Shown here: piece after piece, positions 47,150 through 57,430 of the stretch
Numbering within the stretch: the stretch's first letter is position 1
How the letters are laid out: each line of letters opens with the position of its first letter
Assembly: GCA_963932145.1 (NCBI GenBank)
Contig: OZ010574.1
Location: forward strand, 80,168,398 to 80,232,397
Origin: Acanthosepion lycidas
Lineage: Eukaryota; Mollusca; Cephalopoda; Sepiida; Sepiidae
Length of the DNA stretch: 64,000 nucleotides
Reading direction: 5' to 3'
Translations under genes and position numbers: made by a program
Notes under the pieces: model-generated
Seen by the model: the letters and a program-made list of their open reading frames with translations, nothing else
Told to the model about the DNA's origin: nothing
Database searches by the model: none

Positions 47150-47370
47150 TGTAAAAAAACTGGAATCATAGCTTGATGCGGTTTCCTCCACGCACGAACT
47201 CGACCGTCGAGCGAAAAAAGTTGGAAATATGACTCGTCACATCAGATGACATAGCACCAGTATTTCATCGCCCCAAATGTTTTCTTGTTCAGGAGAGTCA
47301 CATCTTGTGAGGTCAATAATGGTATCTTTGACCGACGACTATAAGACAGTAATGGTAATATTAGTCGTTT
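47150..47370 (-). mobile_element. Tc1-like transposase fragment
   Basis: The minus strand reads SKIPLLTSQDVTLLNKK, KYWCYVI, a stop, then CDESYFQLFSLDGRVRAWR and KPHQAMIP. This is the region around the first catalytic Asp of the Tc1 DDE domain (normally W-S-DE-S-F-L-F...GRV-VWR). The Trp before the catalytic DE is replaced by a stop and the usual Ser is Cys. The second D and the E are not present nearby, nor are clear TIRs. Confidence 0.88.
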
Positions 47371-47689
47371 ATAAAGATAAGGAAACATTTAGTATTCACT
47401 GACCGAGCAGCCAGTACTACTTTTGGTTCCCATGTCATACAAAACCTATTAAATTGGAATGTGATTTCATCCAATGTTCCTCATCATTGGGTGTTCACCG
47501 TCCTTGTAAGTCATCTGTTGTCACGTTCTTGTACCAACTCTATATGGCTGCACTTTTCACGTGATGCTAATGTCTGTTCAGAAGTGGCATATTTTTAATA
47601 TACCTTTGTCACCGTTGCCTACAATTTACAGTACTTACCACCAAGAGATTATTAAATAAAGTGTTCAGTCCGAAATTTCTTGAAGATTA
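47371..47689. other. Unassigned sequence
   Basis: No recognised feature. Confidence 0.3.
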
Positions 47690-47755
47690 ACCGGATCGAC
47701 AGACACCTGAAGAAGGCCAGAATATACAACAACCGAAACGTTGTAATAACGACAA
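47690..47755 (+). ncRNA. Hammerhead-like motif relic, Penelope-type
   Basis: ACACCTGAAGAAGGCC followed by CCGAAACGTTGT and a complementary ACAAC. Box order resembles the CTGANGA...GAAAC hammerhead cores found in Penelope-like elements. Stem II does not close well, so any activity is unlikely. Confidence 0.3.
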
Positions 47756-47888
47756 CAACGATAGGGAAACTAGTCAGACTCTATATAATATAAATAAAAA
47801 AAAATGTAAAAAAAACAAACTTTTCTTTAGTTGAAAACATTCCAATATTTGTCATATTTTGTTCTGTCTGCCATGACCTTAACATAGT

Positions 47889-47917
47889 TTTTTCTTCTTC
47901 TTCTTCCTCCTCCTCAT

Positions 47918-47948
<31 letters not shown>

Positions 47949-48016
47949 TTATTATTATTATTATTAGTAGTAGTAGTAGTAGTAGTAATATCATCATCAT
48001 CGTCGTCATCATCACC
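47889..48016. repeat. Compound triplet microsatellite
   Basis: Consecutive runs of TTC, ATT, AGT and ATC/GTC units with clean switches. Confidence 0.95.
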
Positions 48017-48504
48017 ACTAGCAGAATTAACATTTCTTTTCATCATTTTATTATTTGTATATCCAATAATAAACTAAATTGATTTTTACAGATTATTTTA
48101 ATGAAAATTAATATCAACAAAAATCAGTTCTTCTCCTTTGGGTATTATATTGTAAATGCACAATGTAAATCGCTTTCACCTTCAAACCCATGTTTTTTCT
48201 TGATCAATACTTTAGTTTTCGAATCTTTTTTTTTTTTTTTTTAATTCTCCTATATTGAATTGCAAGCTTTGATCTGCATCCAAGGGAGATTATCCAGACT
48301 GGTAATAATAAAAATCTACATGACTTTGGCATATAAACAAATAAAGAGAAAAAGTCCAAGTAAACCCCAAAGGGATTAATTTCTCTTCCGTTATAAAATC
48401 ATGTTTACTTTAAAATATTTTTATATTGATTTCATTTTTTGTTTCTTTATGAGGTTAATTCAAAATATGAAATGTTATGTCTGTTTCATAAAAATTATTT
48501 ATCG
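48017..48504. other. Unassigned AT-rich sequence
   Basis: No recognised feature; a T-run lies at about 48,225. Confidence 0.3.
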
Positions 48505-48619
48505 TTATTATCATTATTATTATTATTAATATTATTAGGTTGGTGCAAAAATAATGTCGTTTTCTCACATATGTTACTATCTGAGAAAACGACATTATTT
48601 TTGCACCAACCTAATATTA

Positions 48620-48677
<58 letters not shown>

Positions 48678-48680
48678 CAT
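48505..48680. repeat. (ATT)n microsatellite split by a MITE
   Basis: ATT units on both sides of the palindrome at 48,535-48,614. Confidence 0.95.
48535..48614 (+). mobile_element. MADE1-like palindromic mariner MITE, copy 6 (loop type A)
   Basis: 80 bp, TA on both sides, same as copy 5 except for one mismatch near the loop (ATCTGAGA against ATGTGAGA). Inserted into an ATT array. Confidence 0.97.
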
Positions 48681-48689
48681 CATATGAGT

Positions 48690-50654
48690 CAATATTTGTG
48701 TTATTTTAAAAGAAACGCGATGTGTGTTGCATTCTACAATAAGACATTTCCTTTTTTTGATTAAAATATTTTTACTTACTAAATAACCTAAGGTATGTAG
48801 TCCTTAACAACAAGGGAGTATTTACACGACCGAGAATCCATTTTAAATTTATCATATTGGTTTTAAAATCAAGATATCATTTAACAACAGCATTAAGCTT
48901 TCTTCGCGATTTTATTGTTGAATTGCTTTGCCAATATTATTTGCTTCATGTTGCTTGTTTCGTTTGTCTTTCTAAATTGAATATTGCGTTCTCGCCAGGA
49001 TTTTTAATTAAAATGCCCGGCGAGCATTATTTTATCAATTTAAAATCCTTTCCTTTCATTATTTTTGTCTTTTCGATGTGCTTGTTAATTGAATGTTACA
49101 TTGAGTGTAAATTTCTTACACAAGCAAAGAAAAAAGTTATATTTTTATTTTATTTTATTTCTAAGGCTCTCCTCCTCCCACTAACAGTTTGAGTTATCTT
49201 TGTTTTTTTAACATTTATTAAATTATTTTTAATACAATATTCTTTCTCTAATGTTTTCTTGGGTGTGTTCATCCAGTGAAAAAATATTTTATTTCTTTAG
49301 AGATTTTCGTTCATTTTTTCATTGATGTAATACTTTACACACGATAGTTCTAGGTTACATAAAGTAGGGTTCGTGATGCCTCCATCCCAGGGATCTGTCT
49401 CCTCGCAACCAGAGTAAGTTCTAACTCATCGTCACCATTATATGAGGATCCAAAGACATTTGCATATAGATCGTACCAAAATCTTGCCCTGTTTTAACGA
49501 CCTTTGATACAGGCGCCAGTTCGTACCGTCTCTAAAATGCTATTGGTAAAAAAGAAGAGTTGCAGACACATTTCAAAATCAATTTATTTAATTATTTTAT
49601 TACTTATATTTATTTTTAGATAACTAGTGTTGATTTTTTTTTATCTGTATACAAAACATACTGTTTGCTACACTTAGGATAAAATATCCAAATATTTAAT
49701 TTGCTTTTTGAATTAATTTTTTATTTACTTTTTAATTTATTTTAAAAAGTAATATTTCTTTTTTTTTCTATAACACTTGAAAAATTAAAATGATTGACAA
49801 ATGACGCCATTGCTCAGGCAAATGTCGCAAATATTACGCCATGATCAGACTTTATATTGAAATAAAGGCACACATCGATCTCATTAAATATTATTTTTTA
49901 TATTTTTTCTTTCTAAATTTGTAAATATTTTCACTCTATGTTTAGGTAAAATTAGGCGATGACATAAGGCTAATTAGTAATTAATCAAAAAGTAAGAGAA
50001 AGATCGAAAAATGGCGTCTGATTAAAGCTGAAAATTAAAAAATGTTTCAACTCTGTTTTTAAATCCAATATGGGCAGATAGTCTAAACCACCAAATGAAA
50101 TACTAGAGGGGAGCCTTAAATTACGACAGAGTTCAGTTCCTACGATGTGTTGCAATGCGATTTTTTTTTCGGAACGTACGCGCGATTTTCCATGAATAAG
50201 CACTTACGCCGCTCATTTACAATAATAAAGTAACAATCTACGAAATAACAACACATTCTCTATGACATATAATAACATAATTAGGACTAAAAACACGTGG
50301 AGACATAAATATATAATGAAATGAAAATAATACATATAATTAGGCAGCTTTTTAGGAACTTCTCGCTAGATCAATTACGACTGAGGAGTGAGTTCAATCC
50401 TTAGCGGGTGCTCCATACTTTCAGCCTTGCCCCACATCTTAGTGGTGTTTATGAAATTACAAATGAAATTGCCTTAAATTGCTTGTATATTTATTACCAG
50501 TGATGTCATTGGCTGTCGGTAGAATTTCCCCCAAACTAGCTCGAACAGCCAGGAAACAATGGTATAACAAAGCAGCGGTGAAAGTGTTAATTACTGTTAC
50601 AAACGTTCAGTTTTCTGCTGTTCTTTATCAAAATATCTTATGGGATTACCGCAC
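48690..50654. other. Unassigned AT-rich sequence
   Basis: No recognised gene. A frame at 50,479-50,688 (SPKLARTARKQWYNKAAVK) and a minus frame at 49,985-50,203 (SSISFGGLDYLPILDLKT) are non-repetitive but unplaced. A B-box-like GAGTGAGTTCAATCC at 50,383-50,397 may mark a SINE head. Confidence 0.3.
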
Positions 50655-50870
50655 CGGCCATGTCACTTCCCCTAACTCCTATCAGTGAGGTTATATAAAG
50701 CAATATAATAAAGCAATATAAAAAAGAAACCAATTCTCTTTTTCTCCTTTCCCTCTTCAACCACAGGATGACGTATGGACAAGATGTGACTCTTTTACTT
50801 CCCACATATAATATCGCATATAACAAAATAATATCACCACACTCTCTTCCGTCCGAAAAAAAAAAACTTC
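50655..50870 (+). mobile_element. Possible LTR-like fossil fragment
   Basis: Shares the order TATA-type box, ATTCTCT, pyrimidine block, TCAA-CA-GGA and a C-T-TTTTCC-type end with 54,560-54,650. Might be part of an LTR of an old gypsy-like element. No internal protein-coding region is seen. Old and incomplete. Confidence 0.2.
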
Positions 50871-50975
50871 ATCCGACCACAATAATATTTTCAATACAAT
50901 CTATTGCGTAAATATATAACTCGCTTCAATACAAGGAGATGTACCTCTTCAAAAAACAAGACAGCGGCGCTATTA

Positions 50976-51055
50976 TTAGGTTGGTGCAAAAATAATGACG
51001 TTTTTTGACGTTAAAAAATACGTCAAAAAACGTCATTATTTTTGCACCAACCTAA
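50976..51055 (-). mobile_element. MADE1-like palindromic mariner MITE, copy 7 (loop type B)
   Basis: 80-bp palindrome with TA at 50,974-50,975 and 51,056-51,057. Arm positions 22-26 read GACGT, mirrored in the other arm. The loop is the reverse complement of copy 2, so it lies inverted relative to copies 2 and 3. Confidence 0.96.
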
Positions 51056-51164
51056 TAAATGGTGACTGCCGTAATAAACTGATAACCTAATACAGTTATA
51101 ATTTTACTTCCAGGTCCGGCGCGTACTACTCCAGAATCCCACCGACCTGGAGGGAGAGCAGCCT

Positions 51165-51590
51165 GATTGGGGGCCCCAGGCAGTGCTTTGTGACCCTTGC
51201 TATCTAGTCAATATTTTGCTGTTTTTTTTCCATCTACATTTATATAGGCTACAAATTAAACTAAGCACAATTGACTATTAAAAGGATAAAACACTTTCAT
51301 GGATTTTGACGTTATTCTGTGAGTCTTTTTTTTGTTTGTCCCAATCCGTGAAGTTGTTTTGCTTATGCCAAGTCTCGGAAAAAAAAGTCTTATATAAAAT
51401 TCACTATTTTTTTTTTATCCATAATGTTGAATGTGTTAAATTATTCAACGTTTTAACAAGAAAAATCTCAAGTTAATATTAAAAATTGCCGCAAAACATT
51501 TGTTGATTTAATAATATTTTATTATGACATGTTTCTAATTTGTATTTAGATAGATTATTTATTTTCAATTTTCCTAGTTGAATTTTTCAC
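51165..51590 (+). repeat. Unknown dispersed repeat F, copy 2
   Basis: GTGACCCTTGCTATCT, ACAATTGACTATTAAAAGGA, TGATTTTGACG equivalent, GCCGCAAAACATTT, TTTGTATTTAGATAG. Inverted relative to 35,830-36,250. A GC-rich head (GGGGGCCCCAGGCAG) lies at its left. Confidence 0.75.
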
Positions 51591-51616
51591 CTATACTGCA
51601 TATGATCCATTGTAGT

Positions 51617-52619
<1,003 letters not shown>

Positions 52620-52770
52620 GTTTACATTTTTTTTCCAATTTCGTAGCGCGCGCGTTTACAGCAACCGTGATAATGTGGCACGTTAAGCTTCGACATCTCA
52701 CCTCTTTCTGACGTGTTAACAAAGGAGAAAATTTGCTTCAACAAGTGCAAATCATGGCGGCGATAGTAGA
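52620..52770. promoter_or_regulatory. CpG-richer patch with YY1-type motif
   Basis: Contains GCGCGCGC (about 52,647) and AATCATGGCGGCG (52,750-52,762), matching the YY1 core ATGGCGGC. A donor-like AAAGAG|GTGAGA on the minus strand is at about 52,701-52,712. Any start codon here opens only a very short frame. Candidate promoter only. Confidence 0.25.
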
Positions 52771-52962
52771 GGGGGATCTCTAGAAATACCGGATGAATGT
52801 ATATCAACTCCCAGCGTTATACTGAGTTAAGCTTAGTCCATATTATATACGATGCTACATGCTCAACCATGACAGAAAGCTATAAAAATAGGTTTACAAG
52901 GTTTGTCAAATCAATGAGTTTTCATAGATGAATCAAATATACCAAACTCTACAATTCAACTT

Positions 52963-52964
<2 letters not shown>

Positions 52965-53021
<57 letters not shown>
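52965..53021. repeat. (CTAT)n microsatellite
   Basis: Fourteen CTAT units ending at the head of the composite SINE. Confidence 0.96.
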
Positions 53022-53022
<1 letters not shown>

Positions 53023-53345
53023 ACGTTGAAACATCAGCTCCCACGCGATCAATGAAGTTAAGCAACGTCGAGCCCGGTCAGTACCTATATGGATGGCTGC
53101 TTGGGAATACCAGATGCTCATCTTGTGTATCTGCAGGTGGTGTAATGGATAATGGCTGGGAATTGTTAATGAGAGAGCCGAGTTTCAATTCCAGTTCGAA
53201 TTGTTATATTCACGTATGCGCAAATACCCTTGGGAAAAGTTGAATCCACTCCTTCTCCCTCCCCATCATATTAGTAAGATTTGTATCACAAAACCGATCT
53301 AATGTTTTCTGGGTTTAAATAACCTGCAAAGGGTTGATAAGCCAT
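53022..53345 (+). mobile_element. Composite 5S-tRNA SINE, best copy
   Basis: Modules in order. 5S-like head, 53,022-53,121 (ACGTTGAAA, AAGTTAAGCAACGTCGAGCC, GGTCAGTACC, GGATGG, TGCTTGGGAATACCAG; the first 15 nt of 5S are missing). tRNA-like module, about 53,135-53,203 (GGTGGTGTAATGGATAATGG as A-box region, CCGAGTTTCAATTCC as B-box region, most like an Arg tRNA). Body with CCCTTGGGAAAAGTTGAATCC (core CTTGGGAAAAG) and CTTCTCCCTCC. 3' hairpin tail TTTAAATAACCTGC...GGGTTGATAAGCC. It would be transcribed by Pol III and mobilised by a LINE; that is inference from SINE biology. 5S-headed SINEs (SINE3 class) are known, but the 5S-plus-tRNA order here is notable. Confidence 0.88.
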
Positions 53346-53699
53346 AGATAGATTCTTTTTTTCACCCCTTTGCAGGTTATTCAAAACCAGAAAACAATAG
53401 ACTGAAATAATGGAGAAATAACAAAAAGCAAAACTTAAGTCTAATAGCAAAATAACTAGACATTTTTTTATTCTAATGTCTGTTGTTAATTTTCAAGCCT
53501 AAATTTTGAATGCTGCACTGTCCTCAGTTTGACACCCAAACACTCTGAAATGTTCATATTGGAGCTTCCAGCACGAATGCCAAGCAGTACAGCATGCCAT
53601 TTCTAAATTTCTGGCGGGGTGCATTGCGTCATGAGGCTCGTTTTCTAACAGACCGTGTCCGAATGATCCTACTATATTACCCAGTCGAAAAATCAAAAA
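53346..53699. other. Unassigned; inverted echo of SINE tail at left
   Basis: TTTGCAGGTTATTCAAAACC at 53,361-53,380 is a partial reverse complement of the SINE tail just upstream. A minus frame of 69 codons at 53,499-53,708 is Cys-containing and unrecognised. Confidence 0.3.
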
Positions 53700-53765
53700 C
53701 AAAAACAATGCGCATGCGCTGAATTAAAAATATAAAATGGCGACAATTTATCCATCGCAAACTGT
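53700..53765 (+). promoter_or_regulatory. NRF1 palindrome and YY1-like ATG
   Basis: TGCGCATGCGC (53,709-53,719) is a perfect NRF1 core. Sixteen bp on, AAAATGGCGACAATT resembles the YY1/initiator-ATG arrangement of housekeeping promoters. The frame from that ATG closes after 11 codons, so at most it would be a short first exon. No TATA box. Confidence 0.35.
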
Positions 53766-54004
53766 ATATTAGTGAAACTTTAAGTCGGGGGAAGACGACC
53801 TTATTTAAGTATCGTTTTTTAAAATACTAATTTCCATAAATTTTTTTTTTTCAAAAAACATCAGTTAGTCACTGTCATTGAATTCTGTCACTTCCATAAC
53901 TTGCCTGATTTTTCAGCTAAGCTGATGAATTTTGTTCCTATACCTAAAAAGTTTGAAAAACTAGTCACACTTTTTGTTTTTGTATATACATAATTGTTAC
54001 AGAA

Positions 54005-54065
54005 TTAAATTCTAGCGTTTGCATTGATAAAGTCCTTCAGAGGACAAAACGCGTCGGCTAAGATA
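54005..54065 (+). ncRNA. Hammerhead-like motif relic
   Basis: TTGATAAAGTCCTTCAGAGGACAAAACGCGTC region (TTGATAAAG, then GTCC-TTCAGA-GGAC stem-loop, then AAAACGCGTC). Box order matches a hammerhead core (CTGATGA, stem II, GAAAC, GUC) with changes in both boxes. Probably from a Penelope-like or retrozyme-like repeat; not expected to be active. Confidence 0.35.
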
Positions 54066-54128
54066 AATTTTCCTTTTGTCTTTATTCATATTGTCCATTT
54101 ACAGATATATTCTATCTGAAATTTCTAG

Positions 54129-54130
<2 letters not shown>

Positions 54131-54194
<64 letters not shown>
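54131..54194. repeat. (AT)n microsatellite
   Basis: About 32 AT units. Confidence 0.97.
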
Positions 54195-54200
<6 letters not shown>

Positions 54201-54504
54201 TACTTAAACATTATTTTAGTAGATAACAGCATTGGAATAGACACACTGTTTATTTTTAAATAGTATTTTATTTCTTGTACGGGTATGCACACTCGATGAA
54301 AATTATTTAAGGCACACTCACTCATCCAGATTTTCTTGAAAGTCATGACGCTACAGTTTCGTATTACCAAAATAATGAATTAATATGTTTTACTTTATTT
54401 TAATCTGACATGTTTTATTACTTTCGAGAAAATCTGAACGAGTAAGGGTGCTTTAAAAGCAAATAGAACCATTCTTGATTGTGAAGCTCTTCGGAGCCGA
54501 CAGG
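54195..54504. other. Unassigned AT-rich sequence
   Basis: No recognised feature. Confidence 0.3.
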
Positions 54505-54955
54505 TGTGAAGTTACCCCACTTACTTTCCTAAAAAAAACCGCCTCTAGCGGAGGCTCCTTAAGTCTATAAATAGCAAATAACATTCTCTGTCATCCTCTT
54601 TTTCCTTTTTCAATCAAGGACGATGTAGGTCGAACGAGGAAAACGCTTTTCCACTGGAGAACGCACACGCGCGCACGCACATACGCATCTTTCATTTCAT
54701 TTTCTCTAGGACTTTTTCCTACAACAGACTACACACGCATACACACACACATACACACACACAAACAAACAATTCACTATTATCTATGTATATACCCTTG
54801 TTTTGTTAAAACATACTTTTGTTTATATATAGTCTTGTTGTTACTTAGATTTTATTACTCGGACTCACATCCCGAGTCAGCCATTTTTCTTTTCTGATAA
54901 ATATACTAGGAGACATGTTTTACGACACAAACATACTCGACCAACAAACACAACC
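54505..54955 (+). mobile_element. Possible solo LTR fossil
   Basis: A segment running from TGTGAAGTTACCCC to ACAAACA with a classical TATA box (CTATAAATAG, 54,565-54,574), a hairpin GCCTCTAGCGGAGGC just upstream, and a pyrimidine stretch where a start site would fall. It resembles an LTR promoter layout and shares an internal stretch with 50.7 kb. No internal region or target duplication was established. If real, an old solo copy. Confidence 0.25.
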
Positions 54956-55174
54956 CCAGCACCGGTTAATGCACGATGTTTTCTCCTGCAATGGGAAACG
55001 CAGTTTCGAATTCTGCCAGAGGGTGCATTTTCTTTAATAAGTTTACTCGAGCATGCAGGCCGGTAGACAAATTAAAATAATGTTTAAAAATAAACCGAAC
55101 GTCTACTCAGATACGAGTATCAAATAAAAATAATGTTTAAAGTTAAAAATATGTCGGATTAAAAAATAAAATCC

Positions 55175-55175
<1 letters not shown>
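54956..55175 (+). mobile_element. SINE type E, tRNA-like head, copy 2
   Basis: A B-box-like GCAGTTTCGAATTCTGCC at 55,001-55,018, then the shared 3' half CAGGCCGGTAGACAAA, GTCTACTCAGATACGAGTATC (shared core TCTACTCA) and AATAATGTTTAAAGT, ending against an AT array. It lacks the extra segment present in the 22.97 kb copy. Confidence 0.65.

Positions 55176-55226
<51 letters not shown>
55176..55226. repeat. (AT)n microsatellite
   Basis: About 24 AT units. Confidence 0.97.
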
Positions 55227-55233
<7 letters not shown>

Positions 55234-55303
55234 AAAGGAAAACCATATTGGCTGACTTTATGAAGGTAAATGCAAGGATTTTATTTTATAACAAATATTT
55301 ATA

Positions 55304-55526
55304 GAGTGTAACCCGGATATAAGAGAAACACGGATATAAGAGAAACTCGGATATAAGAGAGATTTTCTCTGGTCCCAAATTAGAGCCTGTGTTAATGTAT
55401 ATAAAATAGACCAAACCAGGAAATAAGAGAAACCCGGATATAGGAGAAACCCGGATATAAGAGAAACCCGGATATAAGATACTACTTCTCCGGTCCCGAC
55501 AACTCTCTTATATCCGGGTTACACTG
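55304..55526. mobile_element. TA-flanked foldback element with 17-bp internal repeats
   Basis: Terminal inverted repeat AGTGTAACCCGGATATAAGA at the left and its complement ending in GGGTTACACTG at the right, between TA dinucleotides (55,302-55,303, 55,527-55,528). Inside are seven direct units of about 17 bp (GGATATAAGAGAAACCC type) in blocks of three and four, each block followed by a CTC-GGTCCC motif. TA flanks suggest the Tc1/mariner/pogo group; no transposase is present. Confidence 0.8.
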
Positions 55527-55662
55527 TATAAAGAGTAAAAATGTTATTGGTTTTTCAAAATTTTTAACCTTTTTTTTTAGCACACTGCATTAGTCGAAAA
55601 GTCTAGCCAACCTATGGAGGACGCCAAGTTACCCACTTCAAATTTTACACACACAAACACAC

Positions 55663-55665
<3 letters not shown>

Positions 55666-55724
<59 letters not shown>
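55666..55724. repeat. (AT)n microsatellite
   Basis: About 29 AT units. Confidence 0.97.
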
Positions 55725-55726
<2 letters not shown>

Positions 55727-56389
55727 CAGTGAGCATGTCTCTATGCTTTTAATGCCTGTGATACGTGGAACGTGGAACGTGGAATCGACAAACCGATTTC
55801 AAATTTCAATCGAATCTGTTAGGTTTAATTTCGCATTAATGTTCTTGGGAATGCTATGAATCTATCTTTTCTCTCCCCAGCTATGTGCTAAATAGTAAGA
55901 TAGACCAGACTCTCTCGCTATGAGTGGCAGCCTGATTAGGAGAGTTACGAATTCTAAACTGTGAAGAAGGCAACGAAAAATTACTTCATCATTTCTAAGA
56001 AGTAATTCCCAGTAATTTAGAAAGTGCCATGGTCGCCTAGGTGATCAAAGGACATGGCATTAAAATTGCATGCATGACCTATCTCTGTCATGGTTAACGA
56101 GGTAGGCGGGTTAATCATTATTAATGAGTAGTGAGTCTGAACCTTACTGGGTAACCTATACTTGTAGCCTTTTCACAAATTATGCTACACTTAGTAAACA
56201 ACGTTTCCTATTCCTCCAGGCATCTCCCAACGCATTAAAAATGGGAGGGTCAGGATCAGTGTTTGAGGCATCCTTAAAGGAAAGTGCCAGAGGAAGGGGA
56301 TAGTTTTTTGCTATTACTCCCATGTTTACATAGGATTTCTATTCTAAACCCTGCCTTGGGCCATATTTTGTTTAAGCGCGTGCGCGGAA

Positions 56390-56390
<1 letters not shown>
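55725..56390. other. Unassigned; satellite-related monomer near 56,130-56,215
   Basis: GTCTGAACCTTACTGGGTAA and ACACTTAGTAAACAACG resemble the monomers at 9.6 and 62.4 kb. No gene. Confidence 0.4.
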
Positions 56391-56469
<79 letters not shown>

Positions 56470-56470
56470 C
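56391..56470. repeat. (CTAT)n microsatellite
   Basis: About 19 CTAT units. Confidence 0.97.
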
Positions 56471-56614
56471 CTAACCCACAGCTTATGCATATTACGAAAA
56501 AAAAAAAAAAAAGTATTTTTCATAATTTTTAATTTTTCAACGATTATATTTGTTAATGCACTTAATTCAGTAGTGGAAATTAAATGTCGCATAATTTTGA
56601 AGATTCTTTTTTTT
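56471..56614. other. Unassigned spacer
   Basis: A-run at 56,500; nothing else. Confidence 0.3.
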
Positions 56615-57055
56615 ATGCACTGTGCCTCTTCAGGAAGTTAGCGATCCTGTTTCTCCAGAACACCCTGTCCCTAGTTGCTTTAATTAATGATTATGTCCTT
56701 ACTATCACTTCTAGTCCCTTTTCTGCTATCTGTTTACACATTAGGTAGGCTAATTATAAATGTTCTTTTTGTTCCAATTTTCCTCGTTGCTTACGAATTC
56801 CGTCGAGGGTACTCTCGGTATTCTCCCGTAAAATCATATTTATGTCTCTTCGACTCTTCTCTTTATCTGCGAGGAAATTGTCCGAAATTCCCTGCTATAT
56901 AGCAGGATTGATGTTACATCGTAGTTCAATACACTTTTCTTTGTTTCTAACGAAAAATTTCCTGTTTCTTAATACTTTGTTTAGATTTTGTAAGGCATCT
57001 TTTGCTATTCCAACGCGCCTTCGAATTTCCGAGTCACATTTCCCATTCCCAAATA
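56615..57055 (-). mobile_element. LINE family C fragment
   Basis: The reverse complement retains the 3' end region near 56,640 and, further in, the FLADKEKSRR-like, IRRRVGIAKDAL and KQEIFR segments (CGCGCCTTCGAATTTCCGAG on plus). An internal deletion joins the tail to the thumb region. Confidence 0.75.
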
Positions 57056-57279
57056 GTTAAATTGAAAATTAGAAGACTGAACATAATAAACTGAAAATTC
57101 AAAGTCAAAATTCAGCAAACTACAGACCTGACTATAATTTTACCCAATGCAAATATACCAACTTCCGTAATAACTTACAAAGGATGAATATCTGTTTTTC
57201 CACTCGGCCAACTCTTTTCCCAAAGATGAATCGGTGCTAGCCTCTGGCTACTCTATCGCTATTTCCATGGTAAATTTAC
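57056..57279. other. Unassigned spacer
   Basis: No recognised feature. Confidence 0.3.
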
Positions 57280-57430
57280 AAACTAGATACATTCCACTAG
57301 TTCAGACCTATACAGCTAGGATCCGCCACACCACGTACACACGGTCGATCCATACACATTCCCTTTGTATTCCATTGGTAAGGAAGAAGTTCCACTCAGC
57401 TTTTTCTTTATATTTAGGGGTATAAAGGGA
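57280..57430 (+). mobile_element. LINE family B fragment
   Basis: Reads RYIPLVQTYTARIRHTTYT and HSLCIPLVRKKFHSAFSLY, aligning with the 17.6 kb copy just before its LWNKLP motif. Confidence 0.6.

Noticed and set aside
53135-53203. Functional tRNA-Arg gene
   Set aside because: The cloverleaf does not close well by eye and the segment is repeated as part of a SINE.
54505-54955. Active LTR promoter
   Set aside because: The TATA box and layout are suggestive, but no paired LTR, internal region or target duplication was found. Treated as a doubtful fossil.
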